A stretch of DNA of 59,979 bases. Origin: Oscillospiraceae bacterium (GTDB lineage: Bacteria; Bacillota; Clostridia; Oscillospirales; Ruminococcaceae). The stretch lies in contig SVMW01000011.1 in assembly GCA_015067215.1 (NCBI GenBank), forward strand, positions 1-59,979, given 5' to 3'. Under the pieces are notes generated by a model, which saw nothing but the letters and a program-made list of their open reading frames with translations, ran no database searches and had not been told where the DNA came from. Shown here piece by piece: positions 8,034 through 17,940 of the stretch. Position 1 is the stretch's first letter; each line of letters starts with the position of its first letter. A program made the translations under genes and the position numbers.

Positions 8034-8597
8034 TTATTTTTCAGGCCATGGCAAAAGGTTGAAATCTTTTACAAGCCATGCTTTTTTTGAAATTTCAGCC
8101 AGAGGAGAATCGGACAGGGAATCGGAATAAAAATCATCAATCTCTCCGTCAGGAAAAACTTCATAAAAACGGCGTACCTTTTCTTTGCCGTGGCAGTTTA
8201 TGCCATCGTAAATGCCTGTGTGTTTATCCACATTGCTTGCCATAAGATGTTTTATGCCAAGGTCCTTTATTATCGGTTCAAGCAGAAAATACGGGGAAGC
8301 GGAGATAACAACATCATTCTCACGCTGAGTTTCGGCGTAAAAAGGTTTTATATTTTTCTTGTGTATAGCCCAGAATTCCTCAACGGTTTTATCGATGTCC
8401 TTAACACTTTTAAAAAACTTGTAAAACCGCTGTTTAAATGCGGTTTTTTCCATTATTTTCAGTGCAAACGGAATTGCACAAAGCCCCTGATATGGCAGCC
8501 ATTTCCAGGTGGACGGCTGCGTTTTAAGACAGTACAGATAAAAATGTGCTGTGCTGTCACCGTGATATATAGTTTTGTCAAAATCGTAAACGTTCAT
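8034..8597 (-). CDS. HAD-superfamily phosphatase (subclass IB)
   Basis: A 187-residue hydrolase. The N-terminal MNVYDFDKTIYHGDS holds the DxD nucleophile motif, ISAS is motif II, KEKVRR carries the motif III lysine, and DFYSDSLSDSPL is the motif IV acidic pair. This arrangement is that of the SerB-like HAD-IB family, which removes phosphate from small metabolites; the substrate is unknown. It starts 3 bases after the mnmA stop and so is co-translated with mnmA. Its stop is followed by the mgtE promoter. Confidence 0.85.
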   Translation of the reverse strand: MNVYDFDKTIYHGDSTAHFYLYCLKTQPSTWKWLPYQGLCAIPFALKIMEKTAFKQRFYKFFKSVKDIDKTVEEFWAIHKKNIKPFYAETQRENDVVISASPYFLLEPIIKDLGIKHLMASNVDKHTGIYDGINCHGKEKVRRFYEVFPDGEIDDFYSDSLSDSPLAEISKKAWLVKDFNLLPWPEK

Positions 8598-8600
8598 ACT

Positions 8601-9683
8601 TTATTCCTTGTTTTCCTTGTTTTTGTCAAAAGGTTCTGCTTTGTTTATGAAACCGCCGCCCACAACAATGTCATCACAATAGATAACCACCGACTGGCCT
8701 TTTGCTGCAGCACGTACAGGTTCAGGAAAACGCAGCACAACTTTTTCACTGTCACTGTGTTCAACAATGGCTTTGTCACCCTTTGCTGCACTGCGGATTT
8801 TTACAACAAATTCATCGTTGATATCAAAGCACTGTCCGTTTGTATATACAGGCTTTTCCAGTTCGACACGGCAGAAAAATTCTTCGCCTGCATAGCCAAG
8901 CAGAATATCACCGTTTTCGCAGATTTCCTTTACAAAAGCAGGTTTGCCCAATGCAATGTTTAGTCCTTTTCGCTGACCTATTGTGTAGTTGTGAATGCCT
9001 TTGTGGCGTGCAAGTTTTTTGCCTTCAGGGGAGATGAAAAAGCCGCTTTTGATTTTATAACCTTTTGATTCTATAAATTTGCCATGTTCACCGTCAGGAA
9101 TAAAACAGATTTCCTGACTGTCAGGTTTATCTGCATTGAACAGCTGTAAATCCTGAGCCATAGCCCTGATTTCAGGTTTTTCATATCGTCCTAAGGGAAG
9201 CACCAGTCTTTTAAGTATATTCTGCGGCAGACGGTGCAGCATATAGCTCTGGTCCTTGGCATTGTTTGTGGCTTTTTTTACATAGAACACACCATCAGCT
9301 TCCTCAACCTGTGCATAATGGCCTGTGGCAACATAAAAAATGCCCATTTCATCTGCTTTGTCACACAGACTTTTAAGCTTTACAAGCGGGTTGCACACAA
9401 CACAGGGGTTTGGTGTTCTGCCGCTTACATAACTTTTGCAGAAAGGTATAACAACATTTTTTTCAAAGCTGTCCCTTGCGTCTATAACACAGATAGGAAT
9501 ATCAAGGTGCTGTGCAACCCTGTGGGCGTCAGATATGGCATTGTCAGAATGGTCGTTGAAGTTGATTACGGCACCGTACACTTCAAAACCCTGCCTTTTC
9601 AGAATATCCACGCAGACGGAAGAGTCCACACCACCGGAAACACCTACCAGAATTTTCTTGTCGCTCAAATTTATTTCCTCCAT
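8601..9683 (-). CDS. mnmA: tRNA-specific 2-thiouridylase
   Basis: MnmA adenylates and thiolates U34 of tRNA-Lys, -Glu and -Gln. The 360-residue protein has the PP-loop GVSGGVDSS at 14-22, the catalytic cysteine in TPNPCVVCN (Cys94, with Cys97 beside it) and the second conserved cysteine in QEICFIP (Cys193). The C-terminal part carries the tRNA-binding beta-barrel (HNYTIGQRKGL). Length is normal. It lies between rnhA and the HAD phosphatase gene on the reverse strand, in a likely operon with the latter. Confidence 0.96.
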   Translation of the reverse strand: MEEINLSDKKILVGVSGGVDSSVCVDILKRQGFEVYGAVINFNDHSDNAISDAHRVAQHLDIPICVIDARDSFEKNVVIPFCKSYVSGRTPNPCVVCNPLVKLKSLCDKADEMGIFYVATGHYAQVEEADGVFYVKKATNNAKDQSYMLHRLPQNILKRLVLPLGRYEKPEIRAMAQDLQLFNADKPDSQEICFIPDGEHGKFIESKGYKIKSGFFISPEGKKLARHKGIHNYTIGQRKGLNIALGKPAFVKEICENGDILLGYAGEEFFCRVELEKPVYTNGQCFDINDEFVVKIRSAAKGDKAIVEHSDSEKVVLRFPEPVRAAAKGQSVVIYCDDIVVGGGFINKAEPFDKNKENKE

Positions 9684-9740
9684 AACTGCCGAATAAAACG
9701 GCGCAGGTTACATGTGATATTTTATATATTCGTCCTGAAA

Positions 9741-10178
9741 TTATACAAACTTTTCGCTTTCCATAACAGCACGGGCGTCACAGCGTTCGTTTTCAGGATG
9801 ACCTGCATGTCCTTTAATCCAAACATATTCAATCTCGTGCTTTGAAATTTCAGTCAGCAGCTGCTGCCACAGGTCCACATTGAGTGCAGGTTTTCCGTCA
9901 GATTTTTTCCAGCCTTTTTTCTGCCAGCCATACACCCAGCCCTTGCTTATGGAATCCAGCACATATTTTGAGTCACTCTGAAGGGTAATGTGGCAGGGCT
10001 CTTTGAGTGCTTTGAGGCCAAAAAGCACAGCGCTCAGTTCCATGCGGTTGTTGGTAGTGTCTTTTTCACCGCCGCTTATAACCTTTTCCACTCCGTTGTA
10101 ACGCAGTATTGCACACCATCCGCCGGGGCCCGGGTTGCCCTTGCATGCACCGTCGGTAAACATTTCAATTTTTTTCAT
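9741..10178 (-). CDS. rnhA: Ribonuclease HI
   Basis: A 145-residue RNase H that cuts RNA in RNA-DNA hybrids. The catalytic residues are Asp9 (FTDGACKGNPGPGG), Glu47 (NNRMELSAV), Asp69 (LQSDSKYV) and Asp134 (ERCDARAV), with His124 in IKGHAGHPENE. The C-terminus is short. The usual CDELAR helix reads CDARAV, two residues shorter than usual there, and the protein stops soon after. All active-site residues remain, so it should be active. It is divergent from rnjA. Confidence 0.94.
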   Translation of the reverse strand: MKKIEMFTDGACKGNPGPGGWCAILRYNGVEKVISGGEKDTTNNRMELSAVLFGLKALKEPCHITLQSDSKYVLDSISKGWVYGWQKKGWKKSDGKPALNVDLWQQLLTEISKHEIEYVWIKGHAGHPENERCDARAVMESEKFV

Positions 10179-10480
10179 TATATCCTCAGATTTGTTTGTA
10201 TTATTTATTGTTATGTTATATACTTATAACAGATATTAATATTATATAATGACCGGTAAAGTTTTGTAAAGGTTTCGGTAAAAAATGACAGCTGTGCCTG
10301 CAGCCCTCAGTTGACAACATATCCCCGGAAATAGTAAAATATAATATTATAAATTCGTCGTTTATATTATCCTTTTACGGATAATACTCAAAGTAAAAGT
10401 GTTCGTGAACAAAATAGATTTCATCAGTCACCTGACAATTTTTTGGCAGGTGTTGTATTGTTGTAAGTAAAGGAGGATAT
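10179..10480. other. Divergent region between rnhA and rnjA with a structured leader
   Basis: About 300 bases with no gene. The right half is the rnjA leader of about 130 bases. It contains an 8-bp perfect hairpin (TATTATCC 10365-10372 with GGATAATA 10379-10386) and a CACCTG/CAGGTG hairpin (10429-10434 with 10447-10452) just before the ribosome-binding site. The left half is AT-rich with no clear promoter for rnhA. Confidence 0.5.
10311..10340 (+). promoter_or_regulatory. Sigma-A-type promoter for rnjA
   Basis: A perfect TTGACA at 10311-10316 and TAAAAT at 10335-10340 are separated by 18 bases. It would start the rnjA transcript, and probably gdpP, rplI and dnaB, near 10347. Confidence 0.75.
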
Positions 10481-12202
10481 ATGGAAAAAAACAACAGATT
10501 ATCCAACAGAAAATATAATCATAAAAACAAAACACCAAAAGTGAAGGAAAAAATAAGAATAGTTCCTCTTGGCGGCCTTGGTGAAATAGGCAAAAACATG
10601 ACAGTTTTTGAATGCAAAGAGGATAAATTTATCATAGACTGCGGACTTTCTTTCCCTGACAGCGAAATGTTTGGGGTGGACCTTGTTATTCCTGATTTCA
10701 GTTATGTGCTTGAAAACAGGGATTCTATCCGAGGTATTGTTATCACCCACGGACACGAAGACCACATAGGTTCACTGCCTTATCTTCTCCGGGATATTGC
10801 ACTGCCAATCTATGCAACACCTCTTACCAAAGGGCTTATAGAAAATAAATTAAGTGAACATTCCCTTGAACATATGGTTCAGATAAACGAAATAAAACCG
10901 GGAGACAGAATTCAGTTTGGATGTATGACGGTTGTTCCTATTCATGTCAACCATTCAATACCTGATGCAGTCGGTTTTGCAATAGAATCTCCTGCAGGGA
11001 CAGTTATAACCACAGGAGACTTCAAAATAGACTACACACCTCCACAGGGGGAAACCACAGACCTTGCAACTTTTGCGGAATACGGAAAAAAAGGTGTGCT
11101 GGCATTTATGGCAGACAGCACAAACGCTGAAAGACTTGGTTTTTCTGCCAGCGAAAAAACTGTTGCAAACAGCCTTAAACCATTGTTTGAACGTGCAAGC
11201 AGCAAGCGAATTGTAATTGCAACTTTTGCATCAAACATTTATCGCCTGCAGACAATTTTTGACCTTGCCGTACAGTATAAACGCAAGGTGGCTGTAAGCG
11301 GCAGAAGTATGGTAAAAAATATCGAAATGGCACTGGAACTGGGGTATCTCAATGTGCCTGACGGGGTTATAATTGAAGCAGAAATGGTAAATAAGTATCA
11401 GCCTGAACAGATTGTACTGATAACAACGGGCAGCCAGGGTGAACCTCTCTCTGCACTTTCCCGTATGGCAGGCGGTACACACCGTCAGTTTTCGGTAGGC
11501 AAAGGGGATTTTATCATCATTTCAGCTACACCTATCCCCGGTAATGAAAAAATGGTTACAAAGGTTATCAATGGCCTTATGCGTCTGGGAGCAGAGGTTA
11601 TATATGAATCTATGTACGATGTACATGTTTCGGGCCATGCTGCACAGGAAGAACTCAAGCTTATGCTTAACCTTGTAAAACCGAAATATTTTATCCCTAT
11701 TCACGGGGAATACAAACACCTTAAAAAACATGCTTTGCTGGCACAGGGAGCAGGAATTGACGAAAAGAACATCGTAATTGCCGACCTTGGCGGTGTAATA
11801 ACCGTCAGTGAAGATGAAATCAAGGTTGACCAGTCGGTACAGGCAGGCCAGATTTTTGTTGATGGACTTGGCGTAGGTGATGTAGGCAGTGTTGTTCTGC
11901 GCGACCGCCGTCATCTTTCTCAGGACGGCCTTGTGGTTGTGGTATTCACCGTTGACAGGGCAACAGGCGATCTTTTAAGCGGCCCTGACATTGTTTCCCG
12001 AGGTTTTGTTTATGTAAAAGAAAGCGAACAGCTTATCGGCGAAGCAAGACAGAAGGCAAGAAGTGTTCTTGAAAAATATCAGGGATATGAATACAGAGAC
12101 TGGACAGTTATAAAAGCTAAAATCAGGGAACAGGTTTCCCACGTGCTTTATCAGAAGACAAAGAGAAGTCCTATGGTATTGCCGATTGTAATGGAAATAT
12201 AA
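10481..12202 (+). CDS. rnjA: Ribonuclease J
   Basis: RNase J is a metallo-beta-lactamase/beta-CASP nuclease with endo- and 5'-3' exonuclease activity that governs mRNA turnover in Firmicutes. The 573-residue protein shows GGLGEIGKNM near residue 31, the zinc motif HGHEDH at 90-95, a GDFKID metal ligand, the beta-CASP block (ATFASNIYRLQ and SGRSM) and FIPIHGEYKHLKKH. The first 22 residues are a basic extension. The ATG follows AAAGGAGG. gdpP begins 10 bases after its stop. Only one RNase J paralogue lies in the window. Confidence 0.96.
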   Translation: MEKNNRLSNRKYNHKNKTPKVKEKIRIVPLGGLGEIGKNMTVFECKEDKFIIDCGLSFPDSEMFGVDLVIPDFSYVLENRDSIRGIVITHGHEDHIGSLPYLLRDIALPIYATPLTKGLIENKLSEHSLEHMVQINEIKPGDRIQFGCMTVVPIHVNHSIPDAVGFAIESPAGTVITTGDFKIDYTPPQGETTDLATFAEYGKKGVLAFMADSTNAERLGFSASEKTVANSLKPLFERASSKRIVIATFASNIYRLQTIFDLAVQYKRKVAVSGRSMVKNIEMALELGYLNVPDGVIIEAEMVNKYQPEQIVLITTGSQGEPLSALSRMAGGTHRQFSVGKGDFIIISATPIPGNEKMVTKVINGLMRLGAEVIYESMYDVHVSGHAAQEELKLMLNLVKPKYFIPIHGEYKHLKKHALLAQGAGIDEKNIVIADLGGVITVSEDEIKVDQSVQAGQIFVDGLGVGDVGSVVLRDRRHLSQDGLVVVVFTVDRATGDLLSGPDIVSRGFVYVKESEQLIGEARQKARSVLEKYQGYEYRDWTVIKAKIREQVSHVLYQKTKRSPMVLPIVMEI

Positions 12203-12212
12203 AGGTAATGTT

Positions 12213-14159
12213 ATGAAAAACAGATTTATAAGCACAGACTGGCTGATAGTTATACTGGCGGCGGCATCAGCGGCATTTGCTGTTACTGCTGCGGTATCAA
12301 ACCCTGCTACAGCAGGGATTATCGGTGCGGGAATTGTTGTCCTGGCAATAATTCTTGCAGTTAACGCAGGTACTACACGAAAGATTGTAAAAAGTATTTT
12401 TTATGGCAGCGGCAAACATTCAAACCTTCAGCAGCTCAGTTTTGAAAAGCTTAATATACCTGTAGCAATTATCAGCAAGGATACAATTGTGTGGTATAAT
12501 GACAGCTTCAGAGAAAGAATGCTGGGGGGCAACGATTCCTACCTCATACAGGTGGAAAAAGTTCTTCCTGATTTTGAAGTGGAAAAAAGCTGCAGCGATA
12601 CAGGTTTCAATGTAGTGGTTGAAGGCAGGGAATACACTGTTTTTTCTTCCACACCTACCGAAGAAACAAAATTGTGGGTAAGTTATTTTGTGGATGACAC
12701 ACAGTACAAACTTGACCAGCGCGAATATCGTCTGTCACGTCCTGTAATTATGCAGATCGCAGTTGACACATATGATGATGTTCTTAAAGAACTTAAGGAA
12801 AGCACCCGTGCACAGATTATGGCAAAACTTGACCAGATGATTGAAGATGCCGCTCTGCGCAACAACGGGCTTATCAACAAATACGGCACATCACGATATA
12901 CAGTTGTTCTGGAAGAAAGAAATTATCCTGATTTTTCAAGCGGACATTTTGATATTCTTAACGAAGCGAAGAAAATCGGCGGCGAATACAGCGTTACTCT
13001 TTCAGTCGGGGTAGGTAAAGGCGGCGTTGACTTTGCAGAAAACGATGCTTTGTCACGACAGGCACTTGATATGGCCCTTGGACGTGGCGGCGACCAGGCT
13101 GTTGTAAAAACACATGATGGTTATGAATTCTTTGGCGGCAACAGCCGAAGCGTTGAAAAACGAAGCAAGGTAAGAAGCCGAATTGTGGCAAACGCCCTTA
13201 AAGACATTATTCTTCAGAGTGAAAACGTACTGGTTATGGGCCATAAGATGAGCGACCTTGACAGTGTAGGTTCTGCTGTTGGTATGGCGGCTATAGTAAA
13301 AGCTCTGGATCGAAAGGTAAACATTGTAATTGATGAAAACCGTACTCTCGCAGGCAACCTTATCGATTGGGTAAAAACAGAAGAAGGCCATGAAAACCTG
13401 TTTGTAACACCTGAAAGAGCACAGCAGCTGGTGGATTATCACTCATTGCTTATTATTGTGGACACACATACGGCAAAAATGGCAGAAGACACATCTTTGT
13501 GTGAAATGTGCAGCAAAAAGGTTATTATTGACCATCACAGAAAGATGGTTGATTACATATCAGACACAGTGGTTTCTTATCACGAACCTTATGCATCCAG
13601 TGCAAGTGAACTGGTAACAGAACTGCTGCAGTATATGCTGCCAGTAAATGCAAAGCTTACACCGGTGGAATCCGGTGCACTGCTCAGCGGTATTATGCTT
13701 GACACCCGTAACTTCTCTGAAAAAGCAGGTGTAAGAACCTTTGAAGCAGCAGCTTATCTGCGCCGTCAGTATGTTGATATGGCTACAATTATAAAACTGT
13801 TTGCTGTTCCAAAAGAAATTTACGAGGCAAAATCATGTCTTGTAAATAAAGCAGAAACTTACAAGGGTGTTGCAATTTCCATGTCTGAACAATTTGCAGA
13901 CGAGGTGCAGCTGGCTGTTCCTCAGGCAGCAAACGACCTGCTTACACTTGAAGGAGTTGAAGCAAGCGTTGTTGCCCTGAAAATGGATGACACAATAAGA
14001 ATTTCCGCACGCAGCCTTGGCGGAATGAATGTTCAGGTGCTTATGGAATATCTCGGCGGCGGCGGACATCTGACAATGGCAGGTGCACAGCTTAAAGATA
14101 TGACACTTGACCAGGCAAAAGAAAAAATATACGAAAGTATTGATAACTATAAAAGGTAA
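12213..14159 (+). CDS. gdpP: Cyclic-di-AMP phosphodiesterase GdpP
   Basis: A 648-residue membrane enzyme that splits c-di-AMP to pApA, controlling potassium and osmotic balance. In order it has two N-terminal membrane helices (about 8-55), a PAS-like domain (about 75-150), a degenerate GGDEF domain (about 170-300, no GGDEF motif left), then DHH and DHHA1 domains. Key residues are VMGHKMSDLDSVGSA, VDTHTAKM, DHH at 440-442 and GGGGH at 615-619. Domain order and length are as in Bacillus YybT. It lies upstream of rplI and dnaB, the usual Firmicutes order. Confidence 0.95.
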   Translation: MKNRFISTDWLIVILAAASAAFAVTAAVSNPATAGIIGAGIVVLAIILAVNAGTTRKIVKSIFYGSGKHSNLQQLSFEKLNIPVAIISKDTIVWYNDSFRERMLGGNDSYLIQVEKVLPDFEVEKSCSDTGFNVVVEGREYTVFSSTPTEETKLWVSYFVDDTQYKLDQREYRLSRPVIMQIAVDTYDDVLKELKESTRAQIMAKLDQMIEDAALRNNGLINKYGTSRYTVVLEERNYPDFSSGHFDILNEAKKIGGEYSVTLSVGVGKGGVDFAENDALSRQALDMALGRGGDQAVVKTHDGYEFFGGNSRSVEKRSKVRSRIVANALKDIILQSENVLVMGHKMSDLDSVGSAVGMAAIVKALDRKVNIVIDENRTLAGNLIDWVKTEEGHENLFVTPERAQQLVDYHSLLIIVDTHTAKMAEDTSLCEMCSKKVIIDHHRKMVDYISDTVVSYHEPYASSASELVTELLQYMLPVNAKLTPVESGALLSGIMLDTRNFSEKAGVRTFEAAAYLRRQYVDMATIIKLFAVPKEIYEAKSCLVNKAETYKGVAISMSEQFADEVQLAVPQAANDLLTLEGVEASVVALKMDDTIRISARSLGGMNVQVLMEYLGGGGHLTMAGAQLKDMTLDQAKEKIYESIDNYKR

Positions 14160-14183
14160 AAAGTAAAAAGGAGTGTACAGATT

Positions 14184-14624
14184 ATGAAAGTAGTACTTTT
14201 ACAGGATGTTAAATCCATAGGCAAAAAAGACCAGCTGGTTAATGTTTCTGACGGTTATGCAAGAAACTTTTTGTTCCCACGCAAACTTGCAAAGGAAGCA
14301 ACTGCAGGTGCTATCAATGATGTAAAAACAAAAGAAGCTGCAAAAGCTCACCATAAACAGGAAGAAATCAACGCAGCAAATGAACTCAAAGCTAAAATTG
14401 ACGGCAAAATTGTTGCTCTCAAGGCAAAAGCCGGCAAAGAAGGCAAACTTTTCGGTGCAGTTACATCCAAGGATGTTGCTTCAGAAATCAAAAAGCAGTT
14501 TGGTGTTGAAGTTGACAAGAAAAAACTTGTTATGGATGACATCAAAGTTTTTGGCAGTTATGACTGCACAGTAAAGCTTTATCCTGAAATCGCAGCTAAA
14601 ATTACAGTAAAGGTTGAGGAGTAA
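14184..14624 (+). CDS. rplI: 50S ribosomal protein L9
   Basis: A 146-residue L9, which binds the base of the L1 stalk and affects frame maintenance. The N-terminal [32 protein letters not shown] is the rRNA-binding domain, followed by a long Lys/Ala-rich helix and the C-terminal domain ending [13 protein letters not shown] ribosome-binding site AAAAGGAG precedes the ATG. It lies between gdpP and dnaB in the conserved order. Confidence 0.96.
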   Translation: MKVVLLQDVKSIGKKDQLVNVSDGYARNFLFPRKLAKEATAGAINDVKTKEAAKAHHKQEEINAANELKAKIDGKIVALKAKAGKEGKLFGAVTSKDVASEIKKQFGVEVDKKKLVMDDIKVFGSYDCTVKLYPEIAAKITVKVEE

Positions 14625-14631
14625 GTTTTAA

Positions 14632-16017
14632 ATGGACAAGCAGTTGGATTTGGCTCTTGGCTCAATAGGCATAAACGAGCCATACAGCATGGAGGCAGAA
14701 CAGGCAATTCTGGGGGCTGCTATCATTAGTCCGGAAACAGTATCTTTAATAATCGAACAGGTAAGGGCGGAGTATTTCTATTCAAAGCAGAATCAGAAGA
14801 TTTTTCTGGAAATACATAAACTTTTCAACGCCAATATCCCGTCCGATTTTATCACTGTGCTCAACAGTGTTATTGAAGCAGGAGTTTTCAATGACGAAGC
14901 GGAAGCAAAAGTGTATCTTACACAGCTTGCCGAAACAGTTCCAAGTTTGTCCAATATTTCCTCCTATGCAAAGATTGTAAGAGAAAAATATATGATACGC
15001 ATGCTGCTCAACACAGCAACAGACGTTATCAAACAGACACAGGAATCTCCCGATGCAGATACGCTTATGGAATACGCTGAACAGCGTATATATGAACTGC
15101 GTCAGGGCAAGGACACTTCGGCACTCAGTCATATCGGTCTTTCAGCAGCCGAAAGTTTTGACCGCCTGCGCAAACTGTCAGGCAAGGACAGAGAAAAATA
15201 TCTCGGTATTCCCACAGGGTTTTCCTACCTTGACAAAATGCTTACAGGCCTTGGACGAAGCGACCTTATTATTCTTGCGGCACGTCCTGGTATGGGTAAA
15301 ACTTCATTTGTGCTTAACATTGCGACAAATGTTGCCCAGCGTGCAAACCTGCCGGTAGCTATTTTCTCCCTTGAAATGACAAAGGAACAGCTTACCAGCC
15401 GTATGATTTCCGCAGTGGCTCACATCGACAGCCAGATTATGCGTTCAGGCAACATTCAGCTTGACGAATGGGACAATATCTCCCGTGCAGTAGGTGAAAT
15501 TTCTGACCTGCCAATCTATCTGGATGATACATCCAACGTTACAGTTTCCGATATCAAGGCAAAAATACGCCGTCTTAACCAGGACCCTAACAGAGAACCT
15601 GTTGGTCTGGTTATAATCGACTATCTGCAGCTTATGAGTACAGGCAAACGCAACGAGTCCCGTGTACAGGAAATCAGCGAAATTACCAGAAACCTTAAGA
15701 TTATGGCAAAGGAACTCAATGTTCCGCTTATTGTTCTTTCACAGCTTTCCCGTAGTGCTGAAAAAGGTCAGGGCCGCGATGCCCGCCCTGCACTCAGTGA
15801 CCTGCGAGATTCCGGTTCTATTGAACAGGATGCTGACGTTGTACTGTTCCTTTACCGTGATGCTTACTACAGTCAGGGTGACCCGGATGTTGACCAGTCC
15901 AAAGCAGAATGTATCGTTGCAAAAAACCGTCATGGTGAAGTAGGCAAGGTTTATCTTGGCTGGGATGGTGCACATACAAGATTCTATAATATTGATTTTG
16001 TACACGAAGATGAATAA
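14632..16017 (+). CDS. dnaB: Replicative DNA helicase DnaB/DnaC
   Basis: A 461-residue hexameric helicase of the replisome. The N-terminal domain (EQAILGAAIISPETV) contacts primase. The RecA-like C-terminal domain has Walker A ARPGMGKT at 217-224, the SLEMTKEQL segment, Walker B VIIDYLQLM and the arginine-finger region LSDLRDSGSIEQDADVV. No intein is present. It begins 7 bases after rplI and its end overlaps the start of tilS. Confidence 0.97.
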   Translation: MDKQLDLALGSIGINEPYSMEAEQAILGAAIISPETVSLIIEQVRAEYFYSKQNQKIFLEIHKLFNANIPSDFITVLNSVIEAGVFNDEAEAKVYLTQLAETVPSLSNISSYAKIVREKYMIRMLLNTATDVIKQTQESPDADTLMEYAEQRIYELRQGKDTSALSHIGLSAAESFDRLRKLSGKDREKYLGIPTGFSYLDKMLTGLGRSDLIILAARPGMGKTSFVLNIATNVAQRANLPVAIFSLEMTKEQLTSRMISAVAHIDSQIMRSGNIQLDEWDNISRAVGEISDLPIYLDDTSNVTVSDIKAKIRRLNQDPNREPVGLVIIDYLQLMSTGKRNESRVQEISEITRNLKIMAKELNVPLIVLSQLSRSAEKGQGRDARPALSDLRDSGSIEQDADVVLFLYRDAYYSQGDPDVDQSKAECIVAKNRHGEVGKVYLGWDGAHTRFYNIDFVHEDE

Positions 16018-17359
16018 TTTGTTTTTAAATACAATAAAACAATATGATATGATAAATAAAGGTGATACAGTGGCAATCTGTCTGTCCGGCGGGGCAGACA
16101 GCATGGCACTGTTTCACCTTATGTGTGTTTATAGAGAACAGCTGGGGATTGAGATCTTTGCAATACACATAAACCACGGGCTGCGCAGTGAAAGTGATGA
16201 GGAAGAAAACTTCATCAGAAACTACTGCGAAAATCTTGGAGTTGAATGTATTACAACACGTTTTGAAATGAGCAGCAGACAGAAACCTCAGGGACTTTCA
16301 ACAGAAACCTGGGCAAGACAGCTGAGGTATGAATTTTTTGACAAAACAGCAAAATGCAGAAAGGCAAAGCTTGCAACGGCACACACTTTAAGTGATAAGT
16401 GTGAAACGGTTATATTCAATCTCTGCCGCGGTGCGAGTTTAAAGGGTTCCTGCGGTATACCGGCGGTGAGAGGCAACATAATCCGTCCGCTTATCAACTG
16501 TACAAGAGAAGATGTGGAAAACTACTGCAGCAGAAACAATATTCCCTATGTAACGGACAAATCCAATTTTTCGGAAGAATATTCCCGTAACAAAATCCGT
16601 TTAAAGGTTGTGCCTGTGTTAAAACAGCTTAATCCGAAAAGTGAACAGCAGATTGGTGAATTTACACGGGAAATGGAACAGATATACACATTTTTAACCC
16701 AATTAAGTGATACTCTGTACAGGAATTCAATATCACTTAACGGTTTTGTGCTCGATATTGTCCGTAAAGCAGATGATGTGGTAATAAAACTTTTTCTCAG
16801 AAATGTTCTGGATAAATATGGTTGTCTGTCAAAGGAAAACATCGAGGATATTCTGCAGGGAATAAAAGATGGAAAATTTTCCCGACAGTTATCAAAAGAT
16901 ATTCTATGCGAAATAAAAAACGGCTATCTGTCATTTTATAAACCGCGGACTACAGTGCCGCAGACAGATGTGATGCCGGTAGCAGTTGAATTTGAAAAAG
17001 AGGTACAATTTCTTGGCAACGGCTACATTTTGCGAAGATTATCTGTAAACAAACTGGAAAAAATGAAAAAAATTGATAAAAACTATTTAAATAATTGTAT
17101 CAATTGTGATACAATAAAGTGTAACTTGTTTTTTCGCACAAGAAAAACAGGGGACACCTTTACCTTTTCTGCACGCAGGGTAACCAAAACACTGAAAAAG
17201 ATTTTTATTGAGGATAAAATTCCTCAGAAAATCCGTGATAGAATTGCAGTTTTGTCCGATGAAAACGGCAATGTTATCTGGCTGGACGGCTATGGTGTGA
17301 ACGGACCTTATAAAGCAGAAAAAAACACAAAAAATATTTTGATAATAGAAAAAATGTAA
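16010..17359 (+). CDS. tilS: tRNA(Ile)-lysidine synthetase
   Basis: TilS attaches lysine to C34 of the minor tRNA-Ile so that it reads AUA. From ATG 16010 the protein has 449 residues, with the PP-loop SGGADS at 26-31, the HINHGLR motif and a C-terminal TilS domain (FRTRKTGDTFTF). The start overlaps the end of dnaB by 8 bases, which suggests translational coupling. A longer frame beginning inside dnaB carries no family residues and is rejected. The downstream order tilS-hpt-ftsH is the classic Firmicutes arrangement. Confidence 0.93.
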   Translation: MNNLFLNTIKQYDMINKGDTVAICLSGGADSMALFHLMCVYREQLGIEIFAIHINHGLRSESDEEENFIRNYCENLGVECITTRFEMSSRQKPQGLSTETWARQLRYEFFDKTAKCRKAKLATAHTLSDKCETVIFNLCRGASLKGSCGIPAVRGNIIRPLINCTREDVENYCSRNNIPYVTDKSNFSEEYSRNKIRLKVVPVLKQLNPKSEQQIGEFTREMEQIYTFLTQLSDTLYRNSISLNGFVLDIVRKADDVVIKLFLRNVLDKYGCLSKENIEDILQGIKDGKFSRQLSKDILCEIKNGYLSFYKPRTTVPQTDVMPVAVEFEKEVQFLGNGYILRRLSVNKLEKMKKIDKNYLNNCINCDTIKCNLFFRTRKTGDTFTFSARRVTKTLKKIFIEDKIPQKIRDRIAVLSDENGNVIWLDGYGVNGPYKAEKNTKNILIIEKM

Positions 17360-17373
17360 AGTGAGTAAAAATT

Positions 17374-17913
17374 ATGTTGAATGATATTGAAAGAGTTCTG
17401 GTGTCTGAAGAAGAAATCAAAGAAATTACAAAACAGCTTGGTAAAAAAATTACAGAAGACTACCAGGGCAAAGATGTGCTTTTAGTTTCCATTCTTAAAG
17501 GCGCTGTAGTTTTTATGGCTGACATCATGAGAGAAATTGACCTTAAATGTGAAGTTGACTTTATGGTTGTTTCTTCCTACGGTTCAGGCGTAAGAACATC
17601 AGGTAACGTAAAAATCATCAAAGATGTTGATATTCAGCTTACAGGAAAGGATGTTATCATCATTGAAGATATTCTTGACTCCGGTCTTACACTTAACTAT
17701 ATAATCAATATGCTTAAGGAAAGAAACCCTAACAGCATTGAAATATGTACACTTCTGGACAAACCGTCCGGCAGACAGGCAGACGTAACAGCAAAATACA
17801 TTGGCAGAACAGTACCGGATGCATTTGTTGTTGGTTATGGTCTTGACTATGACGAATTTTACAGAAATCTGCCGTATGTTGGCATCCTTAAACCGGAAGT
17901 TTACACAAAATAA
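17374..17913 (+). CDS. hpt: Hypoxanthine phosphoribosyltransferase
   Basis: A 179-residue purine salvage enzyme that makes IMP or GMP from hypoxanthine or guanine and PRPP. The PRPP-binding signature VIIIEDILDSGLTL lies around residues 93-106, with the SILKGAVVFMADI loop upstream and the VVGYGLDYDEFYRNLPYVG C-terminal motif. It lies 14 bases after tilS and 27 before ftsH, in the well-known cluster. Confidence 0.96.
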   Translation: MLNDIERVLVSEEEIKEITKQLGKKITEDYQGKDVLLVSILKGAVVFMADIMREIDLKCEVDFMVVSSYGSGVRTSGNVKIIKDVDIQLTGKDVIIIEDILDSGLTLNYIINMLKERNPNSIEICTLLDKPSGRQADVTAKYIGRTVPDAFVVGYGLDYDEFYRNLPYVGILKPEVYTK

Positions 17914-17940
17914 TTTTTTATAATTTAAAGGAGATATCTT

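Noticed and set aside
15956-16009. Longer N-terminus for TilS starting inside dnaB.
   Set aside because: Those 18 residues overlap DnaB's own coding end and have no TilS family residues. The ATG at 16010 fits.
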